Shown one piece after another: positions 15,639 through 24,011 of a stretch of 64,000 nt of DNA (the stretch's first letter is position 1; the number at the start of each line of letters is the position of its first letter). The DNA comes from Massilia mucilaginosa (GTDB lineage Bacteria; Pseudomonadota; Gammaproteobacteria; Burkholderiales; Burkholderiaceae_D). The notes below the pieces were generated by a model. It searched no databases, was not told the origin of the DNA, and saw nothing but the letters and a program-made list of their open reading frames with translations. The position numbers and the translations under genes are program-made. The stretch is from contig NZ_WHJH01000035.1 in NCBI RefSeq assembly GCF_011682145.1, forward strand, positions 1 to 64,000. Direction: 5' to 3'.

Positions 15639-17799
15639 TCGGCTTGGTGAAGTGGCGCGCGAAGCCGGCGTCGATGGCTTGCGTGCGGTCCTTTTCGCTG
15701 CCGTAGCCGGTCAGCGCAATGAGTTCGATGCCGGCCGTGCGCTCGTCGGCCTTGAGCGCGCGCGCCAGCGCATAGCCATCCATGCCGGGCAGGCCGATGT
15801 CGATGAACGCCAGTTCCGGCTGCGCGGCCAGCGCCGTGGCAATCGCTTCAAGCCCGCTGGCGGCGCTGACCACGTCGCAGGACCGCAGTTGCAGCAGCAT
15901 CGACATCATCTCGCGCGCATCGGCGTTGTCTTCCACCAGCATCACGCGGCGCAGGCGCTGCTCCGGCGCGCTCGTTGCACCCGGCAGCGCGGGCATGTGC
16001 CCGGCCAGGCGCGGCAGGGTGACGGTGGCGGTGCTGCCCTTGCCGCTGCCGTCGCTGTCGATGCGCACGAAGCCGCCGTGCAGGTCGACCAGCCGGCGCA
16101 CCAGCGACAGGCCGATTCCCAAGCCGCCATGGGCGCGTTGCAGGCTTTGCTTGCCCTGCACGAAAATATCGAACACGTGCGGCAGCAGCTCGGGCGGGAT
16201 GCCCAGGCCCGAATCGCGCACGGCCAGTTCGGCCGCGTCGCCCACCTGGCGCACGCTGATCGCGATCTCGCCGCCGCCCGGACTGTATTTGATGGCGTTG
16301 TCGAGCAGGTTGTCGATCACTTGCAGCAGGCGGGTAGGATCGGCGTTGACCGTGGCCGGCACGCTGTCGACGCGCACCGTGAAGGCGGCGGTGCGCCCGC
16401 TGGCCTTGAGCGTGTCGACGCAGCGCTGCACCACCTCGGCCAGGTCGACCGGTGCCTTTTGCAGTTCCAGCTTGCCCATCAGGGCGCGGTTCACTTCGAG
16501 CAGGTCGTCGACCAGTTTGCGCAGATGGTCGGTCTGGCGCCGCAGCACGTCGCGCGCGCGCTGGGCCATGGCGTCATCGACCTGGCGCGCGTTGTCGAGA
16601 ATCGAGACGGCGCTGGCCACGGCGCTGAGCGGGTTGCGCAGTTCGTGGCCGAGCATCGCCAGAAATTCGTCCTTGGCGGCGTTCTGTTCCTCGGCGCGGG
16701 CGCGCGCGGTTTTTTCGGAGACCAGCAGGGCATTGCGTTCGTTCTCGGCGTCGGTGCGCGAGCGCATTTCGGCCTGCAGGCGGTCGCTCGCTTCGCGGAT
16801 CGCTTCGTTCAGGCTTTCCAGTTCATGGATGCCGGAGCGCGCCAGCGCGCGCACTTCGCCGCCCTGGCCGAGCAGCGCGGCGGCCTGCGAGGCGCGCGCC
16901 ACGAAACGCACCAGGTGGCGTCCGGCCAGCATGGCCAGCGCCAGCGCCGCCACCAAGGCGATCACCAGACCGGCCGTCATCACCGGCACGCCGCGCCAGA
17001 CCGCCGCCTCGATCTCGTCGACCGGCGCGCCGATGATGATCGACCAGCCCGAGCGTTCGGAACGGGTGAAGGCGTCGACCACGCGCCGGTCGTCGCCAGA
17101 CAGATGGGTGAACACGCCGCTGCGCGCCTTGTTGATCACGGCCAGCGTGTCCGGACGCACCGTGAGGCCGACGAATTTGTCGGCGTTCTCGCTGCGCGCG
17201 ATGATGATGCCGGCGCGGTCGAGAAGCGCCACGCGCCAGCCCGGCGGCAGGGTGCGCCCGGTGAACGAGTGCGCGAAAAAGGCCGGCGAAAAGGCTTGTC
17301 CGATCACGTACCGCTTGCCGGACGGGGTGCGGATCGGCTCCTCGACCATGACGAAATGGTTCTTCAGCACCTCGCCCCATTTGATGCCGGTCACCTGGCC
17401 CTGGCTTGACGCCAGCATCGCCGTGACCTGTTCGGGATCGGGACGCCTGGGCAGCGCAATGCCGTACTGGCGGCGCGTGTTGAGCAGCTGCTGGCCGTGG
17501 GTGTCGTACAGGATGATCCAGCCGCCCGGCGCCGCGCTGGCCTGGCGCGCCTCGTCGTAGAAGCGCGCCAGGTCGCCCTGCGCCAGCGCCTGCGAGTGGC
17601 CGAGCACCTTGAGCACCGACTGGGCGCGGTAGATATCGGCATCGATGGCGCGCGCGGTCAGCGTGGCGCTTTGTTCGACGCGCCCGACGGCGGAACTGCG
17701 CTGGGTGTCCTGCAAGATGTGCAGCGCGATGCCGCCGAAGACGGCGACCGGAATGACAATCGAGAGGGCCAGGAAAATATAGTGGGAACGCAGGCGCAT
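15604..17799 (-). CDS. Hybrid sensor histidine kinase with C-terminal receiver domain
   Basis: 731 residues. Helix 1 (residues about 7-27, YIFLALSIVIPVAVFGGIAL) and helix 2 (about 271-292, MTAGLVIALVAALALAMLAG) flank a roughly 240-residue periplasmic sensor of the Cache type. The HisKA box FLAMLGHELRNPLSAV carries the phospho-His (about 385). HATPase boxes are DNLLDNAIKYSP, DSGLGIPPELLP and GGLGIGLSLVRRLVDLHGG. The receiver domain has the acidic pair VEDN, phosphoacceptor Asp in FIDIGLPGMDG (about 665) and Lys in FTKPIRLEDL. The start is ATG 17799. No cognate regulator gene is adjacent, so the output is not identified. Confidence 0.92.
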   Translation of the reverse strand: MRLRSHYIFLALSIVIPVAVFGGIALHILQDTQRSSAVGRVEQSATLTARAIDADIYRAQSVLKVLGHSQALAQGDLARFYDEARQASAAPGGWIILYDTHGQQLLNTRRQYGIALPRRPDPEQVTAMLASSQGQVTGIKWGEVLKNHFVMVEEPIRTPSGKRYVIGQAFSPAFFAHSFTGRTLPPGWRVALLDRAGIIIARSENADKFVGLTVRPDTLAVINKARSGVFTHLSGDDRRVVDAFTRSERSGWSIIIGAPVDEIEAAVWRGVPVMTAGLVIALVAALALAMLAGRHLVRFVARASQAAALLGQGGEVRALARSGIHELESLNEAIREASDRLQAEMRSRTDAENERNALLVSEKTARARAEEQNAAKDEFLAMLGHELRNPLSAVASAVSILDNARQVDDAMAQRARDVLRRQTDHLRKLVDDLLEVNRALMGKLELQKAPVDLAEVVQRCVDTLKASGRTAAFTVRVDSVPATVNADPTRLLQVIDNLLDNAIKYSPGGGEIAISVRQVGDAAELAVRDSGLGIPPELLPHVFDIFVQGKQSLQRAHGGLGIGLSLVRRLVDLHGGFVRIDSDGSGKGSTATVTLPRLAGHMPALPGATSAPEQRLRRVMLVEDNADAREMMSMLLQLRSCDVVSAASGLEAIATALAAQPELAFIDIGLPGMDGYALARALKADERTAGIELIALTGYGSEKDRTQAIDAGFARHFTKPIRLEDLDLALA

Positions 17800-17911
17800 C
17801 AGTGGGCGACGCCGCGGAAGTGGGGAAGGTGGGCTGGCATGGATCGACGGAGCTGGGTGACGGGAACGGTGCGCAATTTTACAGCAGGCCAGCGCTCTTG
17901 CGAAACTCGCT

Positions 17912-18181
17912 TCAGCGGCCGCCGCCGCGCCGCCTGCGCTGCTCGACTTCATGCACCGCCAGCGGCAAGGTCGCGCGCCACAGGGCCAGCCCGGCCATGC
18001 TGGCGCCGCCGCACAGCCAGCCGCGCATGTCGAAGCTCGGCTGCGAGAGGAACCACATCATCGCCACCATGCCGCCGAACATCAGCAGCATGCCCACCAG
18101 CGCCGCCCAGGCGCGCCAGTTGGCGGCGTGGGCTTGGGCGGCGGTGCTCAGGGTCAGGGCGATCTGTTGGGTGATGTTCAT
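17912..18181 (-). CDS. Small two-helix membrane protein, unknown
   Basis: 89 residues, unrecognised. It begins MNITQQIALTLSTAAQAHAA. Two hydrophobic segments follow (WAALVGMLLMFGGMVAMMWF and CGGASMAGLALWRATLPLAV), and it ends in a short Arg/Gly-rich tail. ATG 18181 is the first methionine in a plausible context; longer in-frame starts add Arg/Pro-rich sequence. It lies upstream of the histidine kinase on the same strand with a 112-base gap, so co-transcription is possible but not shown. Confidence 0.55.
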   Translation of the reverse strand: MNITQQIALTLSTAAQAHAANWRAWAALVGMLLMFGGMVAMMWFLSQPSFDMRGWLCGGASMAGLALWRATLPLAVHEVEQRRRRGGGR

Positions 18182-18337
18182 GCAGGCAAGCATACAAGCT
18201 GGGATAGGGATTGTCCATCGGCAAGTGCCTCGCGCAGGCGGGTGGCGCTGTTGCGTTCCTTGCTGGTACACTCGTCTTCAATGCTTAACTGAAACTTAAC
18301 GTCATCCAGAAAAACCCCGCAGGATTATGAACTGACG

Positions 18338-18736
18338 ATGAAAACGTATCTTGGAAGTTGCCATTGCGGCGCGGTGCGCTTCGAGGCCGATATTGACCTG
18401 AGCGTGACAACCTTGCGCTGTAATTGTTCCCTGTGCAGGAAGAACCGCTGGTGGGCGGCGATCGTGAAACCGGAATCGTTCCGCCTGCTGTGCGGGGCGT
18501 CCGAGCTGGGCGACTACCAGTTCCACCGGCGCGTCGAGCACCACCTGTTTTGCCGCCATTGCGGGGTGCGCCCGTTCAGCATCGGACAGTCGCCCCGGCT
18601 CGGCAAGTTTTACGGCGTGAATGTGACCTGCCTGGACGGCGTGTCGGATGAAGAGCTGTCGTGGGTGCCGATCCGCTACGTGGACGGGCGCAACGACGAG
18701 TGGGACAAGCCGCCCGCCGAGACGGGTTACTTGTAA
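18338..18736 (+). CDS. GFA/CENP-V-type zinc protein
   Basis: 132 residues. The zinc ligands appear in the order expected for the family: GSCHCGAVRFEADI, LRCNCSLCRKN and FCRHCGVRPF. The fold is the Mss4-like domain of glutathione-dependent formaldehyde-activating enzyme (Gfa) and CENP-V. Most bacterial members have no proven role; binding of a glutathione adduct is the usual suggestion. It stands alone, convergent with the lipoprotein gene whose stop is only 3 bases away. Confidence 0.88.
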   Translation: MKTYLGSCHCGAVRFEADIDLSVTTLRCNCSLCRKNRWWAAIVKPESFRLLCGASELGDYQFHRRVEHHLFCRHCGVRPFSIGQSPRLGKFYGVNVTCLDGVSDEELSWVPIRYVDGRNDEWDKPPAETGYL

Positions 18737-18739
18737 TCG

Positions 18740-19189
18740 TCAGCGGTGGCGCCAGCCGCGTCCATGGCCGCGTCCGTGGCCGCCAAGGCCCCAGCCGCGC
18801 CCGACATGGGCACGCCCGTAGCCGTGATGGCCCCACGAGCGGCCGAAGCCGAAGCCCAGGCTCAGCGAGATCGGCGGGTACCACAGCGGTTCCTCGACGT
18901 ACACCGGTGCCGGTACATACACCGGCTGCTGCACGTAGACTGGCGACTGCACCCAGACCGGCGGCGCCACAGTGACCGGACGGGACGAATATTCGACGCG
19001 CGAGCCGTTGGGCGAGGCCGCGGCCACCTTGTCGCCGGTGCCCGGCGCGACCGGGGTGACCGACACCACGCGCCACTGCGACGGATCGGACGGCTGAGCA
19101 TAGCCGCCGCTGGCATAGCCGGACGACGGCGGATAGGTGGCGCAACCGCCAAGCGCGACTAGCGTTCCGATAAGTAAGAGGTTTTTCAT
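18740..19189 (-). CDS. Small lipoprotein with Pro/Val/Tyr repeats and Gly/His/Arg-rich tail
   Basis: 149 residues. The signal peptide MKNLLLIGTLVALGGCATY has the lipobox L-G-G-C, so the mature protein is an outer- or inner-membrane lipoprotein. The middle has short repeats (VWVQSPVYVQQPVYVPAPVY), and the tail is rich in Gly, His and Arg (HGYGRAHVGRGWGLGGHGRG), which could bind metal or polyanions. It looks like the YXWGQX-type small outer-membrane lipoproteins common in betaproteobacteria, but the match is only in composition. Its promoter region is shared with the divergent kinase gene. Confidence 0.75.
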   Translation of the reverse strand: MKNLLLIGTLVALGGCATYPPSSGYASGGYAQPSDPSQWRVVSVTPVAPGTGDKVAAASPNGSRVEYSSRPVTVAPPVWVQSPVYVQQPVYVPAPVYVEEPLWYPPISLSLGFGFGRSWGHHGYGRAHVGRGWGLGGHGRGHGRGWRHR

Positions 19190-19251
19190 GGCAAGGAATT
19201 CCTTATTCTGTTCCGATCACTATAGGCAAATGGCATGCGCCGGCGCTGCTA

Positions 19252-19318
19252 CTTACACGTTGTTACATTCATGATAAGACATGAAACTTTTTTGTCATTG
19301 ACTCTGTCATACATGTAC
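19252..19318. promoter_or_regulatory. Candidate activator half-sites upstream of the kinase gene
   Basis: CTTACACGT (19252-19260) is identical to a 9-base arm found at 23778-23786 in front of the FHA activator gene, and ACATGTAC (19311-19318) matches the other arm type. They lie 5-70 bases upstream of a sigma-54-like promoter. Two matches are weak evidence alone, but the shared 9-mer links both regions. Confidence 0.4.
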
Positions 19319-19322
19319 ACTA

Positions 19323-19338
19323 CGGAAATGTTTTTGCA
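19323..19338 (+). promoter_or_regulatory. Sigma-54-like promoter of the kinase operon
   Basis: CGGAAA-N5-TTGCA has GG at -24 and GC at -12 with the exact 12-base GG-to-GC spacing of sigma-54 promoters. The -12 half is perfect, while the -24 half (CGGAAA against TGGCAC) is weak. Transcription would start near 19348-19350, leaving a very short leader that contains GGAG before TTG 19362. Confidence 0.45.
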
Positions 19339-19361
19339 ACTGACATAACGTGGAGCGCAAT

Positions 19362-21515
19362 TTGCAGGATGAAGAGCAGGGGACGGGCCATTATCAGGTG
19401 AAGCGACTGTTGGGCGAGGGCGGCTTCGGGCAAGTGTACGAAGCCTGGGACTCCAGGCTCCAGCGTATTATCGCCATCAAGCGGCTGAAACCGCAACTGC
19501 TTTCCTCGCGACCAGACAATCTGCTCGACGAGGCGCGTCTCGCCGCGTCCCTGCGCCATCCCGGCTTCGTGCGCATCTTCTCGATCGAGGGCGACGCCGC
19601 CCAGCAATCGATCATCATGGAATTCGTCGACGGCTGCACCTTGCGCGAAGCCGGCAAGCGCGGCCCCATGCCCGAAGCGCAGGTGCTCGACATCGTCGCG
19701 CAAGTGGCGGACGCCATGTGCGAAGCCCACGCCGCCAAACTGATCCACGGCGACATCAAGCCGGCCAACCTGATGCTCGAACCCGGCGGCCAGGTGCGCA
19801 TCATGGATTTCGGCCTGGCGCGCAAGATCGACCCGCAGGCCACCGAATCGGTGGTGTTCGACCAGACCGAAGGCACCATCGCCTACCTGGCGCCGGAACT
19901 GATGATGGGCTCGACCCTGAGCCCGCAGAGCGATGTGTACGCGCTCGGCGTGGTGATGTACGAACTGCTCAGCGGCACCCGCCCGTTTTCGCACCTGAGC
20001 GGGCTGGCGCTGGCGGCCGCGCATATCCAGTCGTCTTCGAACCTGTGGCCGTTCGCGCCCGACACCAGCCCGGGCGTGACCGCCCTGGTACGTGCCATGA
20101 CGGCGCGCCAGCCCGAGGACCGGCTCGCTTCGATGGAGGCGGTGCGCGAGGCGGTGCGCAGCCTGCGCGCCGGCACGGGCGCGCCGGCGCTGACGCCGGC
20201 CGCCGCCGCTAGCGAAAAAGGGCCGTCTGGCAAGAAGAAGGCGGCGCTCGCCATCGGCATCGGTACGCTGGTCGTGGCGCTCGGCGGTTTGCTTGCGAGC
20301 GGGCACCTGGGCCAATGGTACACGCATAACGATCCGTTCTTTTCCGAAGCCGCCGCGATGGAAAGCGGTTTGACGGCACTCAAGACCTTCGAGCGGCGCG
20401 AACGGCTGGATGTGGCGATCCGCACTTTCAGCCATATTCTCGAGCGTAATCCGAAACATGCCGCCGCTGCCGCGGGTTTGTCGTTCGCTTACTGCTTCAA
20501 GCAAACCAGCGAACGACGCGACGATACCTGGCTCAAGCGCGCAGACGCCAGTGCCCAACTTGCCATCAGTCTGAACGATCAGCTGGCGCTCGGCTACGCC
20601 GCTCAGTCGACGGTGCGGGCCAGCCAGCGGCGGGCGCCCGAAGCCCTGATGCTGGCCGATCAGGCGTTACGGCTCGACCCGCTCAACTGGTTTGGCCTGG
20701 TTGCCAAGACCAATGCGCTGACCCGCCTGCGCCGCTTTGCCGAAGCCGAGCAACTCTTGCTGCAGGCAATCAAGCGCTATTCTGGCGATCACGTTTTCTA
20801 CGATTTGCTCGGCACCCTGTATTTCGATCAGGGCCGACTCAAGCCAGCGGAGCAGGCGTTCCGGCACAGTATCAAACTCGAACCCGACAGTGTCAGTGCG
20901 TATTCCAACCTGAGCCTGGTCCTGCAGCGCCAGAATCGCCTGGATGAGAGTCTGCAAGTTTTGCAGCAAGGTTTGCAAGTGCGAGCGACGGGTCCGCTAT
21001 ATACCAATCTCGGCAACGCGCTGTTCACCCGCGGCGACTATGTCGGCGCGGCCGAGGCCTTCGAGCGCGCCGTTTCCCCGCCCTTCGGCAATAATTACGA
21101 TTACCTGCACTGGGCCAACCTGGGTGATACCTTGCGTTGGATTCCTGGCCGCGAGGACGATGCGCGCAAGGCGTACCAGCAAGCTCTGGGCATGCTCAAG
21201 CCGATCCTGGCCAGCGCGCCGGGCGAGCCCACCCTGCAGTCGCGCATGGGACTGTACAGGGCCCGCCTGGGTGAGCGCGCGGGCGCCATCGAGCATACCC
21301 GGCGTGCCATCGAGATATTGCCGGATGACCCGAACGTGCATTTTCGGGCAGCGATGGCCTACGAACTTCTGGGCGAACGTGACCTTGCGCTGAGCGAATT
21401 GACCCACGCGCGCGCAAAGGGATATCCCAACCACTTGATTAGCGCCGAACCCGACCTGATCGAGTTGCGGCGTGACCCGCGGTACTTTTACTCCACCACT
21501 GAAAGTGACAAATGA
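19362..21515 (+). CDS. Ser/Thr protein kinase with transmembrane helix and C-terminal TPR repeats
   Basis: 717 residues. Kinase domain: glycine loop VKRLLGEGGFGQVYEAWD, ATP lysine in IIAIKRLKPQ, catalytic loop LIHGDIKPANLML (H-G-D in place of H-R-D), metal motif MDFGLARKI, and LAPELMMG with the subdomain VIII Glu. A Lys-rich stop and a single membrane helix follow (KKKAALAIGIGTLVVALGGL, about residues 290-312). The rest is TPR-like helices (LGTLYFDQGRLKPAEQAFRH, YTNLGNALFTRGDYVGAAEA). TTG 19362 is chosen because GGAG lies 6 bases upstream; GTG 19350 is the alternative. The stop overlaps the next gene by 4 bases. It probably signals to the FHA activator nearby. Confidence 0.9.
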   Translation: MQDEEQGTGHYQVKRLLGEGGFGQVYEAWDSRLQRIIAIKRLKPQLLSSRPDNLLDEARLAASLRHPGFVRIFSIEGDAAQQSIIMEFVDGCTLREAGKRGPMPEAQVLDIVAQVADAMCEAHAAKLIHGDIKPANLMLEPGGQVRIMDFGLARKIDPQATESVVFDQTEGTIAYLAPELMMGSTLSPQSDVYALGVVMYELLSGTRPFSHLSGLALAAAHIQSSSNLWPFAPDTSPGVTALVRAMTARQPEDRLASMEAVREAVRSLRAGTGAPALTPAAAASEKGPSGKKKAALAIGIGTLVVALGGLLASGHLGQWYTHNDPFFSEAAAMESGLTALKTFERRERLDVAIRTFSHILERNPKHAAAAAGLSFAYCFKQTSERRDDTWLKRADASAQLAISLNDQLALGYAAQSTVRASQRRAPEALMLADQALRLDPLNWFGLVAKTNALTRLRRFAEAEQLLLQAIKRYSGDHVFYDLLGTLYFDQGRLKPAEQAFRHSIKLEPDSVSAYSNLSLVLQRQNRLDESLQVLQQGLQVRATGPLYTNLGNALFTRGDYVGAAEAFERAVSPPFGNNYDYLHWANLGDTLRWIPGREDDARKAYQQALGMLKPILASAPGEPTLQSRMGLYRARLGERAGAIEHTRRAIEILPDDPNVHFRAAMAYELLGERDLALSELTHARAKGYPNHLISAEPDLIELRRDPRYFYSTTESDK

Positions 21516-22141
21516 AAAAACCGACCTCGATGCTCCTGGAAGCAAATTTCGACATTAACCAGATCGGAGAAACGCTGGAATGGTCGTTCAGCCGCAAAGA
21601 TGGCGATGGCAATCCGGTCAAGGGGAGGTATGCGGGGGCGATCTACTTTACGGTCGGCGAGAAGATGAAGGTGCGGGTGCGGGCGGGCGGCTATGAAGCG
21701 TTCGAATCGTTCAAGGTCCTCGACTGCTGCCTGATCACCCGTCCCCAGATCATTGCCATCGCGCCGGGTGGGCTGGCAAGCTACGCGGTTCCCTCGCCAT
21801 TTGCCGGCGTTGTGGGCGCCTCTGCCGAGATTCCCGCGGACGAATTCGTGCCTGGCCGCAGCGCCGATACCGAGGAAGACGGTCGCAGGTACCACACCAA
21901 AGTGCAGAAATGGGAGAATTTCCTGACGGTGGCCGAAGCGACCGGTCGCTGGGAAATCTCGTTTGCCCTGACCGTGGAAATCACGCGCAGTTCGGGTAAC
22001 GTGGAGCGCCGCGTCTTCGTGTTCGATCCGGAAGGCCAGGTCGGCGCCGGCATCATTCCGCCGATGATGATGGATTCCGACGATAGCGTCGCCTGCCAGC
22101 TCGCGCCGGAAAGCGACATCGCCGGCCGCTTGCCGACCTGA
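21512..22141 (+). CDS. Hypothetical protein coupled to the TPR kinase
   Basis: 209 residues, unrecognised. It has no signal peptide or membrane helix, so it is predicted to be cytoplasmic. Predicted strand-rich stretches include FDINQIGETLEWSFSRKDGD, YAGAIYFTVGEKMKVRVRAG, FLTVAEATGRWEISFALTVE and RRVFVFDPEGQVGAGI. Its ATG overlaps the kinase stop (ATGA), so the two are translated together and the product is likely a kinase partner or substrate. It ends 5 bases from the stop of the convergent FHA activator gene, with no terminator seen between them. Confidence 0.75.
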   Translation: MKKPTSMLLEANFDINQIGETLEWSFSRKDGDGNPVKGRYAGAIYFTVGEKMKVRVRAGGYEAFESFKVLDCCLITRPQIIAIAPGGLASYAVPSPFAGVVGASAEIPADEFVPGRSADTEEDGRRYHTKVQKWENFLTVAEATGRWEISFALTVEITRSSGNVERRVFVFDPEGQVGAGIIPPMMMDSDDSVACQLAPESDIAGRLPT

Positions 22142-22146
22142 GTTTC

Positions 22147-23694
22147 CTAGGCGGCGTCCAGCCCCAGCACCCGCAAATGGCGGCGCAGCGCTTCGCTCGG
22201 CGTTTTCAGGCGCGAGGCGCAACGCGCCAGGTCGCCGCCGTGGGCACTCAGGGCCGCGTCGAGTTCCTCGCGCGGGATCAGCGCCGCCGGGCGGATCGCC
22301 GGATGCGCTTCGATCAGCTTGTACAGCGAGGGCCGTGACAAGCCCAGCTGCTGGGCCGCGCCGCTGATCTGCCAGCCATGTTCTTCCAGCGCGCCGAGCA
22401 GGTCGTCGTTGCTGACCTCGGCCAGCTTGCGGCGCGGCGCGCCCTCCATCGGCGCTTTCTGGCTGGCGCTGCGCGGCTGTTCAGCCGACATGGCGACCAT
22501 GGCGCTGACCGGGCGCGCCGTTGCCGGCGCATGCACGTACTGCGACAGCACCGGCCGCTCGCCCGCCTGCAAAGCCATCACCATCCTGCGCGCCACATTG
22601 GCCAGCTGGCGGATATTGCCCGGCCAGTCGTAATTGCACATCTCGGAGACCAGCGCCGGCGGAAACGCCGCCAGCTCGGCACTATTCAACGCGCAACCCT
22701 TGAGCATGTGCAGCAGCAGCACGCCGATATCCTCGCGCCGCTCGCGCAGGGTCGGCACCCGGATCACGAACGCCTCCATGCGGCGCAGCAAGGGCTGGTT
22801 GAAGCCGCGCGCATCCAGGTCCTGGTCGGTGGCGGCGATCAGGCGCGCCGTGGTGCGCGCATCGGCGCTGGCGCCGAGCGGGCGGTAGCAGCCCGTTTCC
22901 AGCACCCGCAGCAGCATCGGCTGCACCGAGGCCGGCGTGTCGCCCAATTCATCGAGAAACAAGGTGCCGCCATCGGCTTCGGCAAACAAGCCCTGGCGCG
23001 GCGCCTGCGCGCCCGTGTACGCGCCCTTGGCCGCGCCGAACAGGTCGGCCGCGGCCAGCGACTCGCTCAGGGTCGCCATGTTCACGGCCACCAGCGGATT
23101 GGCGCTGCGCTTGCTGGCCTGGTGGATGGCGCGCGCCGCCACATCCTTGCCGGTGCCGGTCTCTCCCAGCAGCAGCACGGCCAGGTCGGTGCCCGCCACC
23201 TGGCGGATCAGCTCGCGCGTGGCGATGGCGCCGCTGCTCACGCCCAGCAGGCTCGGGAACAGGTTGGGGCGCGGGAAACTCGTCATCCAGTGCAGGCACA
23301 GCAGCACATGGCCGCCCAGCCCCAGCACCACGCCGCCCTTGACTTCTTCGCGGGTAAAGCGGCGCGTGCCGCTCAGCACGGCGCCATTGACTTCGAGCGC
23401 CATGCGGCTGTCGGGTGCGGCCAGCTCCACGCTGTCATCGCCGAGCCTGCGCACCATCAGCGGCGCGCGCGCGATCGCCCGGTGGCCGAGCGCGATGCCG
23501 TCCTGGCCGGGGCGGAAGAACAGCGGCGTGTAACGGCACACCTCGATCGCGCCTTCCTCGGCCGGGCCGATGAACTGCTCGCCGATGCGCTCCGTTTCCG
23601 GATGCCACAGAATGGTCAGGCCCAGCAAGGCACTCGTGATGCCGTTCTTTTGCGAGAAAAGCTGGGTCGTCAGCGTGTTATCAACATCATTCAC
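22147..23694 (-). CDS. Sigma-54-dependent transcriptional activator with N-terminal FHA domain
   Basis: 515 residues. The N-terminal region (about 60-140) resembles an FHA phosphothreonine-binding domain rather than a receiver. The AAA+ domain has Walker A LLGETGTGKDVAARAIH, the sigma-54 contact loop GAYTGA (about 225; usual form GAFTGA), Walker B GGTLFLDELGD and sensor DWPGNIRQLANVARRM. The C-terminus has Fis-type helix-turn-helix sequence (WQISGAAQQLGLSRPSLYKL), then a second similar motif (DLARCASRLKTPSEALRRHL). An FHA-type activator beside a Ser/Thr kinase suggests control by Thr phosphorylation. The gene is divergent from a sigma-54 promoter and its palindromic sites overlap its own promoter, so autoregulation is likely. 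Confidence 0.92.
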   Translation of the reverse strand: MNDVDNTLTTQLFSQKNGITSALLGLTILWHPETERIGEQFIGPAEEGAIEVCRYTPLFFRPGQDGIALGHRAIARAPLMVRRLGDDSVELAAPDSRMALEVNGAVLSGTRRFTREEVKGGVVLGLGGHVLLCLHWMTSFPRPNLFPSLLGVSSGAIATRELIRQVAGTDLAVLLLGETGTGKDVAARAIHQASKRSANPLVAVNMATLSESLAAADLFGAAKGAYTGAQAPRQGLFAEADGGTLFLDELGDTPASVQPMLLRVLETGCYRPLGASADARTTARLIAATDQDLDARGFNQPLLRRMEAFVIRVPTLRERREDIGVLLLHMLKGCALNSAELAAFPPALVSEMCNYDWPGNIRQLANVARRMVMALQAGERPVLSQYVHAPATARPVSAMVAMSAEQPRSASQKAPMEGAPRRKLAEVSNDDLLGALEEHGWQISGAAQQLGLSRPSLYKLIEAHPAIRPAALIPREELDAALSAHGGDLARCASRLKTPSEALRRHLRVLGLDAA

Positions 23695-23731
23695 CGGGTA
23701 GGCTCCATGGCACGGCGTTTAGTAAATGCCA

Positions 23732-23759
23732 ATTATAGAGCAAGGGCGACAATTGTTGA
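23732..23759 (-). promoter_or_regulatory. Sigma-70-type promoter of the FHA activator gene
   Basis: On the minus strand TCAACA (plus 23754-23759) and a perfect TATAAT (plus 23732-23737) are separated by 16 bases, 38 bases before the start codon. The -35 box adjoins the first activator-like arm (ACATGTAAAG begins at 23759), so a bound activator could block or modulate its own gene. Confidence 0.55.
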
Positions 23760-23889
23760 CATGTAAAGAGCGGTCCGCTTACACGTGTTTTACACGTCGC
23801 CTGTCAATGCCGCGCCGGCCGCTGCGCGTCCGCGTTCCGTTCGACATGTAAATGGGCCCGCATTTACATGCTCATTTACATCATTTACC
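23759..23889. promoter_or_regulatory. Palindromic upstream activator sites between the FHA activator gene and its likely target
   Basis: Two inverted repeats share the same arm. ACATGTAAAG-N9-CTTACACGT spans 23759-23786, with an extra TTTACACGT at 23789-23797. ACATGTAAAT-N8-ATTTACATG spans 23844-23870, with further ATTTACA and ATTTACC arms up to 23889. The arms read ACRTGTAAR. They lie about 45-175 bases upstream of the -24 box at 23934, the usual place for sigma-54 enhancer sites. The binding protein is inferred to be the adjacent activator. Confidence 0.65.
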
Positions 23890-23933
23890 GGAAAACAAGC
23901 GCGGTTTGCTGTCTATTTCGGCACTTATCAGCA

Positions 23934-23949
23934 TGGCACGCTAGTTGCT
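23934..23949 (+). promoter_or_regulatory. Near-consensus sigma-54 promoter
   Basis: TGGCAC-gctag-TTGCT fits the -24/-12 consensus TGGCAC-N5-TTGC(A/T) at every defined base. Transcription would start near 23959-23961, giving a leader of about 50 bases before ATG 24012. This is the strongest promoter-type signal in the window. Confidence 0.85.
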
Positions 23950-24011
23950 AAGTATCTATCGCGGCCTTGTTGGGCAGCAAGTAGCTAATGCTTTTGAGAG
24001 AGTTGGGAACC

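Noticed and set aside
19231-19249. A second sigma-54-like promoter (TGGCAT..CTGC) upstream of the kinase gene
   Set aside because: The GG-to-GC spacing is off by one or more bases compared with the strict 12-base rule.
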